Below, one piece after another: positions 25,893-34,936 of a stretch of DNA of 37,417 nt. The notes beneath the pieces are model-generated. The model did no database searches and had not been told where the DNA came from. It saw nothing but the letters and a program-made list of their open reading frames with translations. The stretch's first letter is position 1, and every line of letters begins with the position of its first letter. The DNA is from Pseudomonadales bacterium (GTDB lineage: Bacteria; Pseudomonadota; Gammaproteobacteria; Pseudomonadales; Azotimanducaceae): the NCBI GenBank assembly GCA_021295895.1, contig JAGWBM010000009.1, forward strand, positions 1 to 37,417, given 5' to 3'. A program made the position numbers and the translations under genes.

Positions 25893-27785
25893 TCAGCCCT
25901 CGCCGAGTTCGGCCATCCCTTCTTCGACGCGTCGAGCCTTTCCCTCGTCCCACCACCAGGCGTCCACGAAGGGCACGCGGTTCAGGTCATCGCGGCGCAC
26001 TTCGCCGAACTTGTCCCAGTGCACCAGGCGAAAGCCAGGCTGGGAGCCGAGTGGCACGAGGTAGAAGTTCCACAGGAAAACGCGATCAAAGGCGCGTGTG
26101 GCCGCGTAGAGATCCTCTGCCGTATCGGCGGCGATGGTCGCTTCGATGAGGGCGTCGAGAACAGGGCTCTGGATGCGCGCCCAGTTCTGCCCGTAGTCCT
26201 GGCCCGCGGCTTCGCTGCCGAACCAGTTGCGCAGGGCCAATCCGGGCATATGACCCGGACCCCAGCGGTTGGAGTTGCCGTCGAACTTGCCCGTCCGGCT
26301 CCGGTACAGCCAATTCGAGACTTCGGGCGAGCGTCCGGTCGTCTTGATACCCACCCGGGCGAGATTGTCGACCAACGACAGGTTCTGGCGGATCGAATAG
26401 TAGGAGACGCCAATGAAGTTGAGAGTAAGCCGTTGCCCCGTCTCGATGTTGCGCATCACGCCGTGGCGCATCTCCCAGCCGGATTGCCTGAAGAGTTCGA
26501 GGGCGCGCTTGATGCGGTCCCGGCGCAAACCGTAGCCGCTGCTCGGCGGATGTTTGAACTCCTCGGTAAACACCCGCGACGGCACCTGGTCGCGCCACGG
26601 TTCGAGGAGTTCGAGTTCCTTTTCGCCGGGTAGCCCGCTGTGCGCCATCGGCGAGTTCTGGAAGAGGCTCACGCCCTTCAGATAGAAGTTGTAGAACAGG
26701 ACCCGGTTGGTCCAATCGAAGTCGTAGAGAAGCCAAAGCGCCTCGCGCACGCGGATATCGTTCAGCGGCGGCTTTTCGGCGTTCCAGAAAATCGGCCACC
26801 ACAGTCCCTCCACCCGTGTCAGTTTGCGCAGGTCGCGCTTGAAGAGGCCCGCGCGAACCGCCGGGAAGTCGTATTGCGTCGCCCAGTTCTTGGAAACCCC
26901 CTCCTCGCGGATGTCGAAGACGTCGCCCTTGTGGGCCTCCAGCATCACGCCGTCGTCCTTGAAGTAGTCGAACTTCACGGTCTTGAAGTTGTACCGGCCT
27001 TTGTTCACCGGTATGTCGCGACCCCAGTAGCTCTCGTCCAGTTCGAACTCCAGAAGACGCCCGGTTTCGGCGCGCTTGAGACGGTAGGGTCCGCTGCCGA
27101 GTGGCGGTTCGACCGTGGTCTTGGTGATGTCGCGTTCCTCCCAATAGTGCTTCGGGAGAATCGCCTGCCCGGCGATGGCGAAGGGCAGTGCCGGGTTGAC
27201 ATCCATGTCGGTGTTGCGCACGAAGCAGACCTCTCGCTCCCCGAAGGCGAACACGCGTTCCAGGTCGGCGAGCGACGTGCGCAACGCCACCGAACCGTGT
27301 TCGAGGAACATCTCGAAGCTGTACACGACATCATCCACGGTGATCGGCCTGCCGTCGTGCCACTTCGCGTAGTCGCGCAACTTGAACGCGATCCAGTCGA
27401 GATTCTCGCCCTTGGCAACGCCTTCGGCCAAGCGTCCATAGTGGCTGACGGGTTCGTCGGCCGTTGCCTCCAGGAGCTTGTCGTAGACCAGCCCGCCGGA
27501 CCGGTCGTAGCCGGCCGCCATGCGACCCTTCTCCAGGATGTTGTTGTAGCTGTCGAAGGTGCCGAGCGAAGGCAGGCGCATCGCCCCGGTTTTCGGCGCG
27601 TTCGGGTTAGCCCAATCGAAGTGCGTGAAGTCCTTGTCGTACTTCAACGGCAGCAGATAGGAGATGCCATGCCGGTAGTCCGGATCCTTACAGGGAGGAT
27701 CCTCCGCCGTTGCCGAAAGGCTCAGAACCACCGCGGCCAAACCGAACGGCGCAACGAATTTCGCACGGAACGAGAGCCAAACCAT
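25893..27785 (-). CDS. Extracellular solute-binding protein family 5, YejA-like
   Basis: A 630-residue periplasmic binding protein of the peptide/nickel family (SBP family 5), closest in style to YejA. It has a signal peptide (about residues 1-27, ending SATA), then HGISYLLPLKYDKDFTHFDWANP and GTFDSYNNILEKG, the family core AKWHDGRPITVDDVVYSFE, and late aromatic segments LYDFDWTNRVLFYNFYL and NWFGSEAAGQDYGQNW. Such proteins feed oligopeptides or antimicrobial peptides such as microcin C to a YejBEF-type importer, but no permease or ATPase of that kind adjoins it. The ATG at 27785 has no clear ribosome site. It is divergent from the Nudix gene, with only 41 bases between the start codons. Confidence 0.9.
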   Translation of the reverse strand: MVWLSFRAKFVAPFGLAAVVLSLSATAEDPPCKDPDYRHGISYLLPLKYDKDFTHFDWANPNAPKTGAMRLPSLGTFDSYNNILEKGRMAAGYDRSGGLVYDKLLEATADEPVSHYGRLAEGVAKGENLDWIAFKLRDYAKWHDGRPITVDDVVYSFEMFLEHGSVALRTSLADLERVFAFGEREVCFVRNTDMDVNPALPFAIAGQAILPKHYWEERDITKTTVEPPLGSGPYRLKRAETGRLLEFELDESYWGRDIPVNKGRYNFKTVKFDYFKDDGVMLEAHKGDVFDIREEGVSKNWATQYDFPAVRAGLFKRDLRKLTRVEGLWWPIFWNAEKPPLNDIRVREALWLLYDFDWTNRVLFYNFYLKGVSLFQNSPMAHSGLPGEKELELLEPWRDQVPSRVFTEEFKHPPSSGYGLRRDRIKRALELFRQSGWEMRHGVMRNIETGQRLTLNFIGVSYYSIRQNLSLVDNLARVGIKTTGRSPEVSNWLYRSRTGKFDGNSNRWGPGHMPGLALRNWFGSEAAGQDYGQNWARIQSPVLDALIEATIAADTAEDLYAATRAFDRVFLWNFYLVPLGSQPGFRLVHWDKFGEVRRDDLNRVPFVDAWWWDEGKARRVEEGMAELGEG

Positions 27786-27826
27786 GCTCGAAGCCTATCA
27801 GATCGGAACGAAACTTGCCGAGGTGC

Positions 27827-28609
27827 ATGGCCGCGGACGACCAGTTGGCGTCATCGAACTCCGTTCCGATCCGCAAGGCGGCGACGATCCTTTTGCTCCG
27901 CCAGGGCAGTGCGGGCATCGAGGTGTTCATGGTGCAACGTCCGGGACGCGGCATCTTCCCGAACCTGCACGTCTTTCCCGGCGGCAAGGTGGATCCGGCG
28001 GACGACGGATTGTCCCATCTGTGCGAAGGACTCGACGATCCGCAAGCATCGTCGCAACTCGGCATGCCGAGCGGTGGCCTGCGTTATTGGGTAACCGCCA
28101 TCCGGGAGTGCTTCGAGGAATGCGGCGTGCTTCTGGCATATCGCGACCGCCGTCCTTTCGAGCCATCCGGCGACGAGGAACGCGCCCGGTTCGACGACTA
28201 CCGGGACGCCTTGGCGGCGCGCAGCGACACCCTGACCGAGTTGGCTAGGCGGGAACGGCTACGACTCGCCACGGACCGGGTGCTCTACTTCAGCCATTGG
28301 ATCACGCCGGCCTCCGCACCGGCCCGGTTCGACACCCGGTTCTTCGCCACCGCGATGCCCGAAGGCCAACAGGCGCTGGGCCACAGCGGGGAGACGGTTG
28401 CCGGCACCTGGATCCGTGCAGCCGACGCGCTGGCCAATTTCGATGCCGGGCGCTGGCAGATGATCCATCCAACCCTGACCACGCTGGGCACGGTTTCCCG
28501 GTACGCAGCCATGGATGATCTTCTCGCCGCCGTCGCCGCCCGGCGTCACCTCGACGAAGTGACGAATCTGCTGCACCAACAGGGGATGCAACACGTTGGC
28601 GGCGCTTGA
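27827..28609 (+). CDS. Nudix hydrolase with extended Nudix box (NUDT19/NUDT7-like)
   Basis: A 260-residue Nudix protein. The box is split: Gly52-Gly53-Lys-Val-Asp opens it and Arg93-Glu94 with Glu97-Glu98 (RECFEECGV) closes it, about 25 residues further than in a standard box. This insertion is a trait of the NUDT19-like group, whose known members cut coenzyme A derivatives. The N-terminus KAATILLLRQGSAGIEVFMVQRP is normal for the fold. The ATG at 27827 has GAGGT only 3-4 bases upstream; no nearby alternative looks better. It overlaps the next gene by 14 bases, so it is the first gene of the transporter operon. Confidence 0.87.
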   Translation: MAADDQLASSNSVPIRKAATILLLRQGSAGIEVFMVQRPGRGIFPNLHVFPGGKVDPADDGLSHLCEGLDDPQASSQLGMPSGGLRYWVTAIRECFEECGVLLAYRDRRPFEPSGDEERARFDDYRDALAARSDTLTELARRERLRLATDRVLYFSHWITPASAPARFDTRFFATAMPEGQQALGHSGETVAGTWIRAADALANFDAGRWQMIHPTLTTLGTVSRYAAMDDLLAAVAARRHLDEVTNLLHQQGMQHVGGA

Positions 28610-29255
28610 CGTCCTCGGGGCGGTCAAGCACTACGACGATGGGCGTGGGTTACGCCGCGTGCCGGCTGCGATCGAATTCACCTCGGCAACCGGTCGTACG
28701 ACCGCGCTGTGGGGGCCGAGCGGCACGGGCAAATCGACGCTGCTCAACCTGATGGCCGGCATCCTCGTCCCCGACGAAGGCGGTATCCGCTTTCGGGAGG
28801 ACGACGGCGGCACTTTCGACGTATCCCGCGCATCCGAACGTCAGCGGGTACGCTACCGGCGACGCCATATCGGCTTCATATTCCAGTTCTTCAATCTCGT
28901 GCCGACGCTAACCGTCGCCGAGAACGTGGCCCTGCCGGTAGAGCTCAACCGGCTTGGCCAGCGCGAGGTCGCGCTTCGGCGCCTCGAAACCCTGGGTCTC
29001 GCCGATTGTGCCAACCGATTCCCGGAGACGCTCTCCGGTGGCGAGCAGCAGCGCGTCGCGATCGCCCGGGCGTTGGCCCACCGCCCCGCGATCGTCCTGG
29101 CCGACGAACCGACCGGCAATCTCGATGCCGACAACGCCGACGCCGTCACCGAGTTGCTGTGGCAGGAGGCGCAACAAGCCGGCTGTAGCCTGGTGGTCGC
29201 CACGCACAACCGAAGGATCGCCGACCGGGCAGACGAGGTGATCGCGCTGGCGTGA
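28596..29255 (+). CDS. ABC transporter ATP-binding protein (LolD/MacB type)
   Basis: A 219-residue ATPase of the LolD/FtsE/MacB group. It has Walker A GPSGTGKST, the Q-loop FIFQFFNLVPTLTVAENV, signature LSGGEQQRVAIARAL, Walker B IVLADEPTGNLD, and the switch His in VVATHNRRIADRADE. The start is a TTG at 28596 inside the end of the Nudix gene, with AGGGGA nine bases upstream. The permease gene follows after 4 bases. In this class the ATPase drives lipoprotein release or periplasmic mechanical work rather than plain import. Confidence 0.93.
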   Translation: MAALDVLGAVKHYDDGRGLRRVPAAIEFTSATGRTTALWGPSGTGKSTLLNLMAGILVPDEGGIRFREDDGGTFDVSRASERQRVRYRRRHIGFIFQFFNLVPTLTVAENVALPVELNRLGQREVALRRLETLGLADCANRFPETLSGGEQQRVAIARALAHRPAIVLADEPTGNLDADNADAVTELLWQEAQQAGCSLVVATHNRRIADRADEVIALA

Positions 29256-29259
29256 GCCG

Positions 29260-31710
29260 ATGATCTCTCTTCTGAAGAGCCAACTGCGTTTCGCGATGAG
29301 GCACCCCGTGGGACCGGCCACGTGCCTGACGGGGGTGACACTCGCGGTTCTCGCCGTCGTGGTCGTTCACCTGGTCAGCCAGTCGATCCGTGCCAATCTG
29401 GACGAACCTCGCATCGCCGGGCACACCCACGTCGTTACGGGCGAGACGTTGACCGAGTCCGCCTATTTCGAGTTGCGCCGCCGATGGCGCCGGTCGGGCA
29501 CCGACTTCGAAGACCCGGCCGCAACGGTGAGCGGGGACCGGACCTGGGCTCGTTCGGTTCTCGCGATGTTCCCCGTCGTCGAGGGATTCGTCGACATCCG
29601 AGGTGAACCGCGACGCGTCCTCGGGTTCGATCCCGTGGCGGCCGGCAATATCCGCTCGCTTTCGGAATACGAAGCCAGCGCACCGGCCACGCCTCAAGAC
29701 TCGACGCCCGACAACACCGACGGCTACGGCCGTTTCATCACCGACGACGTGATCATGGTTTCGCCCGAAACCGCTCGCGACATTGCCGCCGACGGCGGGA
29801 CGATCGCCGGCCTTCCGATCGACACCATCGACGCCCCGACACAGGTCGCCCTAGCCGACCTGCCGACCGCGCAGCGACTGCTGGGGCGAGGCGGCGAGGT
29901 CGACGCCATTTGGCTACGGGTCGCGGGCGTCCGTACGCGCTTTCTCGACTGGCTGGACAGCGTGCTGCCCGGCATCGGCGCCAGTCTTCCCGAATATGCC
30001 GATCCCGAGATCGGCGGCTACACCGTCACCGCCGCCGCCCGCTGGAATCCGTCGCGCCGTTTCGCGGACGCCATCCTGTTCAATCTCGGCATGCTGTCAC
30101 TGCTCTGTCTGGTAATGGCTGCCTTCATTGCCTTTCAGGCGAGCGAATCCAACGCCGCCCGACGACGCCTCGAACAAGAACGGCTGATCGCCATCGGTGC
30201 GTCCCGATGGACACTGCGGTGGATGGTCTGTGCGGAGGGCCTCGTGATCGGGGTGCTTGGGGCGGCCGCCGGCCTCGCCCTCGGCTCCCTGGTGGCAGAT
30301 GCACTCCTGCAGGCGGCGACCGACACCGCGACGACCGATGCGGACACCGACGCGATGGGGTATGGCGTGGCCCTGGACGCTTGGGTCGTTGGCAAGGCCA
30401 TCGCCTGCGGCGTCGTGGTGTCGGCACTCGGCCCCATGGCCGAGGGCCGGTTCTCACCGAGTACCCGTATCCGGGGCGTCGTGGGGCTATTGGCGGCGGC
30501 GGTCGCCGTCGTCGGCCTTGTCGACGGCTCCCTGGGTTGGGCATTCGGCGCGCTCGCGGCCGTCTGCGCCGTTCAAGTCGTGATCGTCGTACCCCTCGCC
30601 GGATGGACGGCGGGTCGCCTGTCGCGCCTCGGGCGCTCCTTGGCCATGCGTTCCAACCTGCGCGCCACCGCGCTTCGCAGCAGCGAGATCCGCCTGGCCC
30701 TAGGCGCCCTGTCCGTGGCCGCGGCGGTCGCAATCGGCATGGGAGTGATGGTCGAGAGCCTGCGGCGGGACTTCACCGACATGCTCGATGTCCGTCTTGC
30801 CGACGGCGTCTACCTCGAGACGGCGTCCGACATTCGCGAGGCCGATCTCGATGCCATCCGCCACCTGGCCGGTGTGCGCGACGTGCGCCTCTACGGCGAT
30901 GGCGTCGCCCGGAGCGACGACGGTCCCGTGACCATTCGCATTGCACGGTTGGACGCGACCGAGGCTGGTCGATACGGCTTCGACGCGGCGCTCGAGACCC
31001 GCGGCATGGTCAACGAAGTGGGTGCCCGGCTCATGGGCATCGGCGATGGCGACGTCCTGGACCTCGTCAGCGCGGGTCGTCGCGTCCGCGTGGAAATCGC
31101 CCACGTCTTCCGCGATTTCGGCGCGGCGTCGCCCCGGGTAATCCTGCCCATGACCTTCGTCCCCCAACTCGACGCGGACTCCGTTCGCTGGCGGCGGGTA
31201 TCCGTTTGGCCCGATGCGGATGCCACCGAGAGCCTGACCGCTCAACTCGGCGAACGCTACGGCGCAGGCCGCGTGCGCAACCACGCTCAGATCCGCGACC
31301 TGGCGGTCGCCGTGTTCGACCGCACCTTCGTGGTCAGTCGCTCGCTCGCCGTAATGGCCCTCCTGGTCGCGGCCATTGGGCTCTACGCCGCCTTGACGTC
31401 TCTGCAGGCAAGCCGAGCCCGAGAGTTCCGCCTGCTCTCAGCCGTCGGCCACACCCGCGCCGAACTCATGCGTCTAGCCTTGTCCCAGACGACCGTACTC
31501 GGGGCAGTCGCCCTGCTCGCCGCGTTGCCACTCGGCTTGACCATGGCGTGGATACTTTGCGACTTCGTCAACCCGGCTGCCTTCGGATGGTCGATCGGCC
31601 TTCACCTCGACTTCAGGTCAATCGCCGGACCGCTGCTGCTCGGCGCCCTGGCCGCCTGCGCGGCGGGAGCGGTGCCGGCATATCGCGTGGCCTTTAGGGG
31701 ACTGCCGTAG
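29260..31710 (+). CDS. FtsX/MacB-like ABC permease with two FtsX modules
   Basis: An 816-residue permease. It has a first membrane helix (about 20-42), a large periplasmic region (about 45-260), a first FtsX core (ILFNLGMLSLLCLVMAAF near 268, then helices around 325, 370 and 410-450), a second periplasmic part (about 490-690), and a final core with SLAVMALLVAAIGLYAAL (694), TVLGAVALLAALPLGL (745) and GPLLLGALAACAAGAV (790). It is a fused two-module form, so a single gene may supply the work of two permeases such as AttF and AttG. It lies between the ATPase and the AttH-like lipoprotein with 4- and 7-base gaps. Confidence 0.9.
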   Translation: MISLLKSQLRFAMRHPVGPATCLTGVTLAVLAVVVVHLVSQSIRANLDEPRIAGHTHVVTGETLTESAYFELRRRWRRSGTDFEDPAATVSGDRTWARSVLAMFPVVEGFVDIRGEPRRVLGFDPVAAGNIRSLSEYEASAPATPQDSTPDNTDGYGRFITDDVIMVSPETARDIAADGGTIAGLPIDTIDAPTQVALADLPTAQRLLGRGGEVDAIWLRVAGVRTRFLDWLDSVLPGIGASLPEYADPEIGGYTVTAAARWNPSRRFADAILFNLGMLSLLCLVMAAFIAFQASESNAARRRLEQERLIAIGASRWTLRWMVCAEGLVIGVLGAAAGLALGSLVADALLQAATDTATTDADTDAMGYGVALDAWVVGKAIACGVVVSALGPMAEGRFSPSTRIRGVVGLLAAAVAVVGLVDGSLGWAFGALAAVCAVQVVIVVPLAGWTAGRLSRLGRSLAMRSNLRATALRSSEIRLALGALSVAAAVAIGMGVMVESLRRDFTDMLDVRLADGVYLETASDIREADLDAIRHLAGVRDVRLYGDGVARSDDGPVTIRIARLDATEAGRYGFDAALETRGMVNEVGARLMGIGDGDVLDLVSAGRRVRVEIAHVFRDFGAASPRVILPMTFVPQLDADSVRWRRVSVWPDADATESLTAQLGERYGAGRVRNHAQIRDLAVAVFDRTFVVSRSLAVMALLVAAIGLYAALTSLQASRAREFRLLSAVGHTRAELMRLALSQTTVLGAVALLAALPLGLTMAWILCDFVNPAAFGWSIGLHLDFRSIAGPLLLGALAACAAGAVPAYRVAFRGLP

Positions 31711-31717
31711 GACGACG

Positions 31718-32869
31718 ATGTCGATACCCGCAAGGACATTTACCCGGGCTTGGCACGCGACCGCCGGCACCGCCGTCGTCTTGTTGGTCGGCTGCAGCGA
31801 ACCCGAACGCCATGCATCGCCAAGTCTCCGATCGATCCTCGGCGGCACCGATGGAGCCGACGCCGGATTCGCCCGTGCCGAGAAGATCCGCGAGTTCGTG
31901 TTTCCCCGCGACCATGGACCGCATCCGGCGTACCGCAGCGAGTGGTGGTATCTGACGGCTGTCGTCTCGACCGCCCGCACTGCACAGGTGGAAGCGCGCG
32001 AGTTCGGCATCCAATTCACGTTGTTCCGGCAGGGGCTCGAAGCGCGCCCCGGGGAAGGCCCCGCAGCGGGCGACGGACCGAATGCCTGGCGCACCGGGCA
32101 AGGCTATATGGCGCACGTCGCGTTGTCGGACGTCGCCGCGCGCCGCCACTTGGCGGCCGAACGCTTCAGTCGCGGCCACCCGGCACTTGCCGGCGCACGC
32201 ACGGGACCGTTCCGGGTCTATCTCGACGATTGGCGGCTCCAATCCACCGCTGACGACTTCTCACCGCTGCGCCTGACGACCGCGACCGCCGGCTTTTCCG
32301 CCGACCTGGTGTTGACCGCCACGAGGCCCGCCATCCTGCAGGGCGAAGGGGGACTGTCGCGAAAAGGACCCGACAACGCCTCCTACTACTATTCTCTGCC
32401 ACGCATCGAGGCGCGGGGCGAACTCGTGGTTGGGGGTTCGAGGTACGCGGTAAGCGGGCTCGCCTGGATAGACCGGGAGTGGAGCACGAGTGTGCTCGGT
32501 ACGGACTACCTGGGGTGGGACTGGTTCGCGTTTCACTTCGACGACGGTCGCGATCTCATGCTGTACCAACTGCGTCGGCTCGACGGACGTACCGACGACT
32601 ACAACGCCGGCAGCCTCGGCGACGGCAGGGTCTCGCGAACGTTGACTGCAGATGACTTCTCGCTGGCCCCGATCGAGTACTGGCACGGCTGGCCCGTGGC
32701 GTGGAAGCTCGAACTTCGCGGCACCGAGCCCCAGCAATACGTCATTCGCGCCGCGATCAAGGACCAGCTCATGGACACGTCGGTGCGATACTGGGAAGGC
32801 GTGGCCCATCTGGAAGACGGCGCGGGCCGGCGACGAGGGGCGGGGTACATGGAACTGACGGGGTATTGA
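31718..32869 (+). CDS. AttH-like lipoprotein (DUF2006/CrtC-like calycin)
   Basis: A 383-residue lipoprotein with the lipobox LVGC (Cys26). The AttH/CrtC family (PF07143, PF09410) is seen in FPRDHGPHPAYRSEWWYLTAVV, FGIQFTLFRQGL, and the C-terminal VSGLAWIDREWSTSVLG, GWDWFAFHFDDGRDLMLYQLR. Structures of relatives show a double calycin barrel, and a role with lipids or carotenoid-like compounds has been proposed but is not proven. Its genes usually adjoin an ABC exporter, as here. The lipoprotein is probably the periplasmic partner of the permease; whether it stays in the inner membrane or moves to the outer one is not shown. Confidence 0.88.
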   Translation: MSIPARTFTRAWHATAGTAVVLLVGCSEPERHASPSLRSILGGTDGADAGFARAEKIREFVFPRDHGPHPAYRSEWWYLTAVVSTARTAQVEAREFGIQFTLFRQGLEARPGEGPAAGDGPNAWRTGQGYMAHVALSDVAARRHLAAERFSRGHPALAGARTGPFRVYLDDWRLQSTADDFSPLRLTTATAGFSADLVLTATRPAILQGEGGLSRKGPDNASYYYSLPRIEARGELVVGGSRYAVSGLAWIDREWSTSVLGTDYLGWDWFAFHFDDGRDLMLYQLRRLDGRTDDYNAGSLGDGRVSRTLTADDFSLAPIEYWHGWPVAWKLELRGTEPQQYVIRAAIKDQLMDTSVRYWEGVAHLEDGAGRRRGAGYMELTGY

Positions 32870-32874
32870 ACAAC

Positions 32875-33429
32875 GTGAAGCTCGACTGGGATAGGGTCCG
32901 CTCCGAGCGGGGACCAAACCTCGGCATCCTCGATGTCCGGTTCGACTGGATGCGCCACCCGGGGGGCGAACCGGTGCTGAAACGCCTGGTCCTGGAGTCC
33001 GTGGACTGGATCAACATCGTGGCGCTCGACGCCGAGGGCTTGTCGATCATGGTCGACCAGTACCGTTTCGGTATCGGCGCCCGGACGCTCGAGACGCCGG
33101 GCGGTATGGTCGATCCCGGTGAAGACCCGTTGACGGCCGCGAAACGGGAACTGCTCGAGGAAACCGGCTACGGCGGTGGCGAGTGGCGCTATCTCGGCGC
33201 GGTGGAACCCAACCCCGCGATCCACCCGCACCTCTGCCACCACTTCCTGGCGGACGGCGTCGAGCGAGTCGCCGAGCCCGACCCGGGCCCGGGCGAAGCC
33301 ATCGGTCTCGAGTTCCTGTCCCTCGATGGTATCCGTGCGGCGATGGCCGACGGCCGTCTCCGGCATGCACTGGCACTGTCCGCCCTGGCGCGCGTGTTTC
33401 CGCTGTTCGACGACATGCACCACCGATAG
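32875..33429 (+). CDS. Nudix hydrolase (ADP-ribose pyrophosphatase-like)
   Basis: A 184-residue protein with a perfect, uninterrupted Nudix box from Gly77 to Gly98: GGMVDPGED, then Arg91-Glu92 and Glu95-Glu96 in AAKRELLEETGY. The upstream strands (VDWINIVALDAEGLSIMVDQYR) fit ADP-ribose pyrophosphatase-type members; the substrate is unknown. The start may be the GTG at 32875, or a TTG at 32866 that overlaps the attH stop (187 residues). It closes the five-gene operon and shares no close sequence with the first Nudix gene. Confidence 0.88.
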   Translation: MKLDWDRVRSERGPNLGILDVRFDWMRHPGGEPVLKRLVLESVDWINIVALDAEGLSIMVDQYRFGIGARTLETPGGMVDPGEDPLTAAKRELLEETGYGGGEWRYLGAVEPNPAIHPHLCHHFLADGVERVAEPDPGPGEAIGLEFLSLDGIRAAMADGRLRHALALSALARVFPLFDDMHHR

Positions 33430-33491
33430 CGCCTACCGACGTCCCGAACCAACCAGGGGGCTTCTAGGCACCACATGGGCGACCGCTCGGG

Positions 33492-33520
33492 CGGGACGGG
33501 ACAAGCCCGTGCCCTACGCG
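33492..33520 (-). repeat. Intergenic palindromic GC-rich repeat, copy 7
   Basis: CGGGACGGGACAAG followed by CCCGTGCCCTACGCG, minus orientation, with one change in the arm (GTGCCC for GTCCCC). It lies in the 227-base gap between the second Nudix gene and the PLP enzyme. A fragment CCCGTAGGGA follows at 33536-33545. Confidence 0.75.
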
Positions 33521-33656
33521 TTTCCGCGGCGCAGGCCCGTAGGGACCCAATCGCGCCGGTTTGGGACGCACCCTCGCCCGCCAATAGGTGTGTGTGCGGC
33601 GAAGGCACCGAGCGGGGTTATAGTCCCGCCAAGTAACGCACGTTCGGATACCAGCC

Positions 33657-34886
33657 ATGCCGGGTTTCACGACCTCCATCGTTCACTCCGACCGCCGGGG
33701 CGGCATCGAGCACGGTTCGCTGCAAAAGCCTGTCCACGCCACCGTCGCCTACGGCTACGAGGACGTCCAGGATCTCGCCGACGTCTTCCAAGGGCGGAGT
33801 TCCGCGTACTCCTATGGGCGGCAGGTGAACCCGACGGTCACCGCGCTCGAAACAAAGATCAACGCCATGGAACGGGGCGTCGCAACGGTCTGCTTCGGCA
33901 CCGGCATGGCAGCCATCGGCACGCTGCTGTTCGCCCTGTTGCGCAAGGGCGACCACTTCGTGTCCAGTTCGTTCCTGTTCGGCAACACCAACAGCCTGTT
34001 CCAGACCTTTGGCCTGCACGGCGTCGACGTGACCTTCGTGGACGCGACGAGCGCCGCCGTGGTGGCCCAAGCCATACGCCCCGACACCCGCCTCGTGTTC
34101 GTCGAGACGATCGCCAACCCGCGCACGCAAATCGCCGATCTCGAAGGCATCGGCGAACTCTGCCGCGCGAAGGGTCTGGTGTACGTGGTCGACAACACGA
34201 TGACGTCGCCGTACCTGTTCCAACCCGTGGGGGTGGGAGCCTCGCTGATCGTCAACAGCCTGACGAAGTACATCGGTGGCCACGGCACCACGCTCGGGGG
34301 TGCGGTGACCGAAACGGGTCTCTTCGACTGGTCGACATTCGACAATATCCAGGACACCTACAAGAAGGGCGATTCGGCAAAGTGGGCGATCACCCAGGTC
34401 CGCAAAAAGGGCCTACGCGACTTCGGCCCGAGCCTGGGTCCGGAAGCCGCCCACCACCTCGGTGTCGGCGCCGAGACACTGGCGCTGCGCCAGGAACGTC
34501 AGTGCGCCAACGCCCGGGCCCTCGTGGACTTCCTGAACGGCCACGACAAGGTCGCACGGGTCTACTTCCCCGGCCTCCCCGACCATCCGGAGCACGAACG
34601 GGCAATGGCACTGTTCCGACACCCCGGGGCCTTGTTCAGCTTCGAGCTTGCCGACGGTATGGACACGTTCGCGTTCCTGAACCGACTCGACGTGGCCATC
34701 AAGTCCAGCAACCTCGGAGACAATAGGACGCTGGCGATCCCGGTCGCCCAAACGATCTACTACGAGATGGGCGCCGAGCGCCGGGCCAGCATGGGCATTG
34801 CCGACTCGTTGATCCGGATTTCGACAGGGATCGAGGATATCGAAGACCTGCTCGCCGATTTCGAGCAGGCACTCGCCGAGGAGTAG
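33657..34886 (+). CDS. Cystathionine gamma-synthase family PLP enzyme
   Basis: A 409-residue enzyme of the Cys/Met metabolism PLP-dependent family (PF01053), which includes cystathionine gamma-synthase, beta/gamma-lyases and O-acyl-homoserine sulfhydrylases. It has SSAYSYGRQVNPTVTALE, the cofactor region CFGTGMAAIGT, VVDNTMTSPYLFQP, and the PLP lysine Lys204 in SLTKYIGGHG; the C-terminus VRISTG-like LIRISTGIEDIEDL is standard. The exact reaction cannot be told from sequence. The ATG at 33657 has CGGA near it. A TATAGT at 33619-33624 may be its -10, but no good -35 is seen. No other sulfur gene adjoins. Confidence 0.92.
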   Translation: MPGFTTSIVHSDRRGGIEHGSLQKPVHATVAYGYEDVQDLADVFQGRSSAYSYGRQVNPTVTALETKINAMERGVATVCFGTGMAAIGTLLFALLRKGDHFVSSSFLFGNTNSLFQTFGLHGVDVTFVDATSAAVVAQAIRPDTRLVFVETIANPRTQIADLEGIGELCRAKGLVYVVDNTMTSPYLFQPVGVGASLIVNSLTKYIGGHGTTLGGAVTETGLFDWSTFDNIQDTYKKGDSAKWAITQVRKKGLRDFGPSLGPEAAHHLGVGAETLALRQERQCANARALVDFLNGHDKVARVYFPGLPDHPEHERAMALFRHPGALFSFELADGMDTFAFLNRLDVAIKSSNLGDNRTLAIPVAQTIYYEMGAERRASMGIADSLIRISTGIEDIEDLLADFEQALAEE

Positions 34887-34936
34887 CATCGGATCTCCCC
34901 GGTGGTGCACATTCAGACTATCTAGACCGCTACGGC

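Noticed and set aside
29910-31697. 595-codon plus-strand frame within the permease gene
   Set aside because: It is an out-of-frame shadow, very rich in Arg, Pro and Gly with no membrane segments, while the other frame gives a coherent FtsX permease.
33176-34726. 516-codon frame overlapping the second Nudix gene and the PLP enzyme
   Set aside because: It crosses an intergenic repeat and reads the PLP gene out of frame; no family features are seen.
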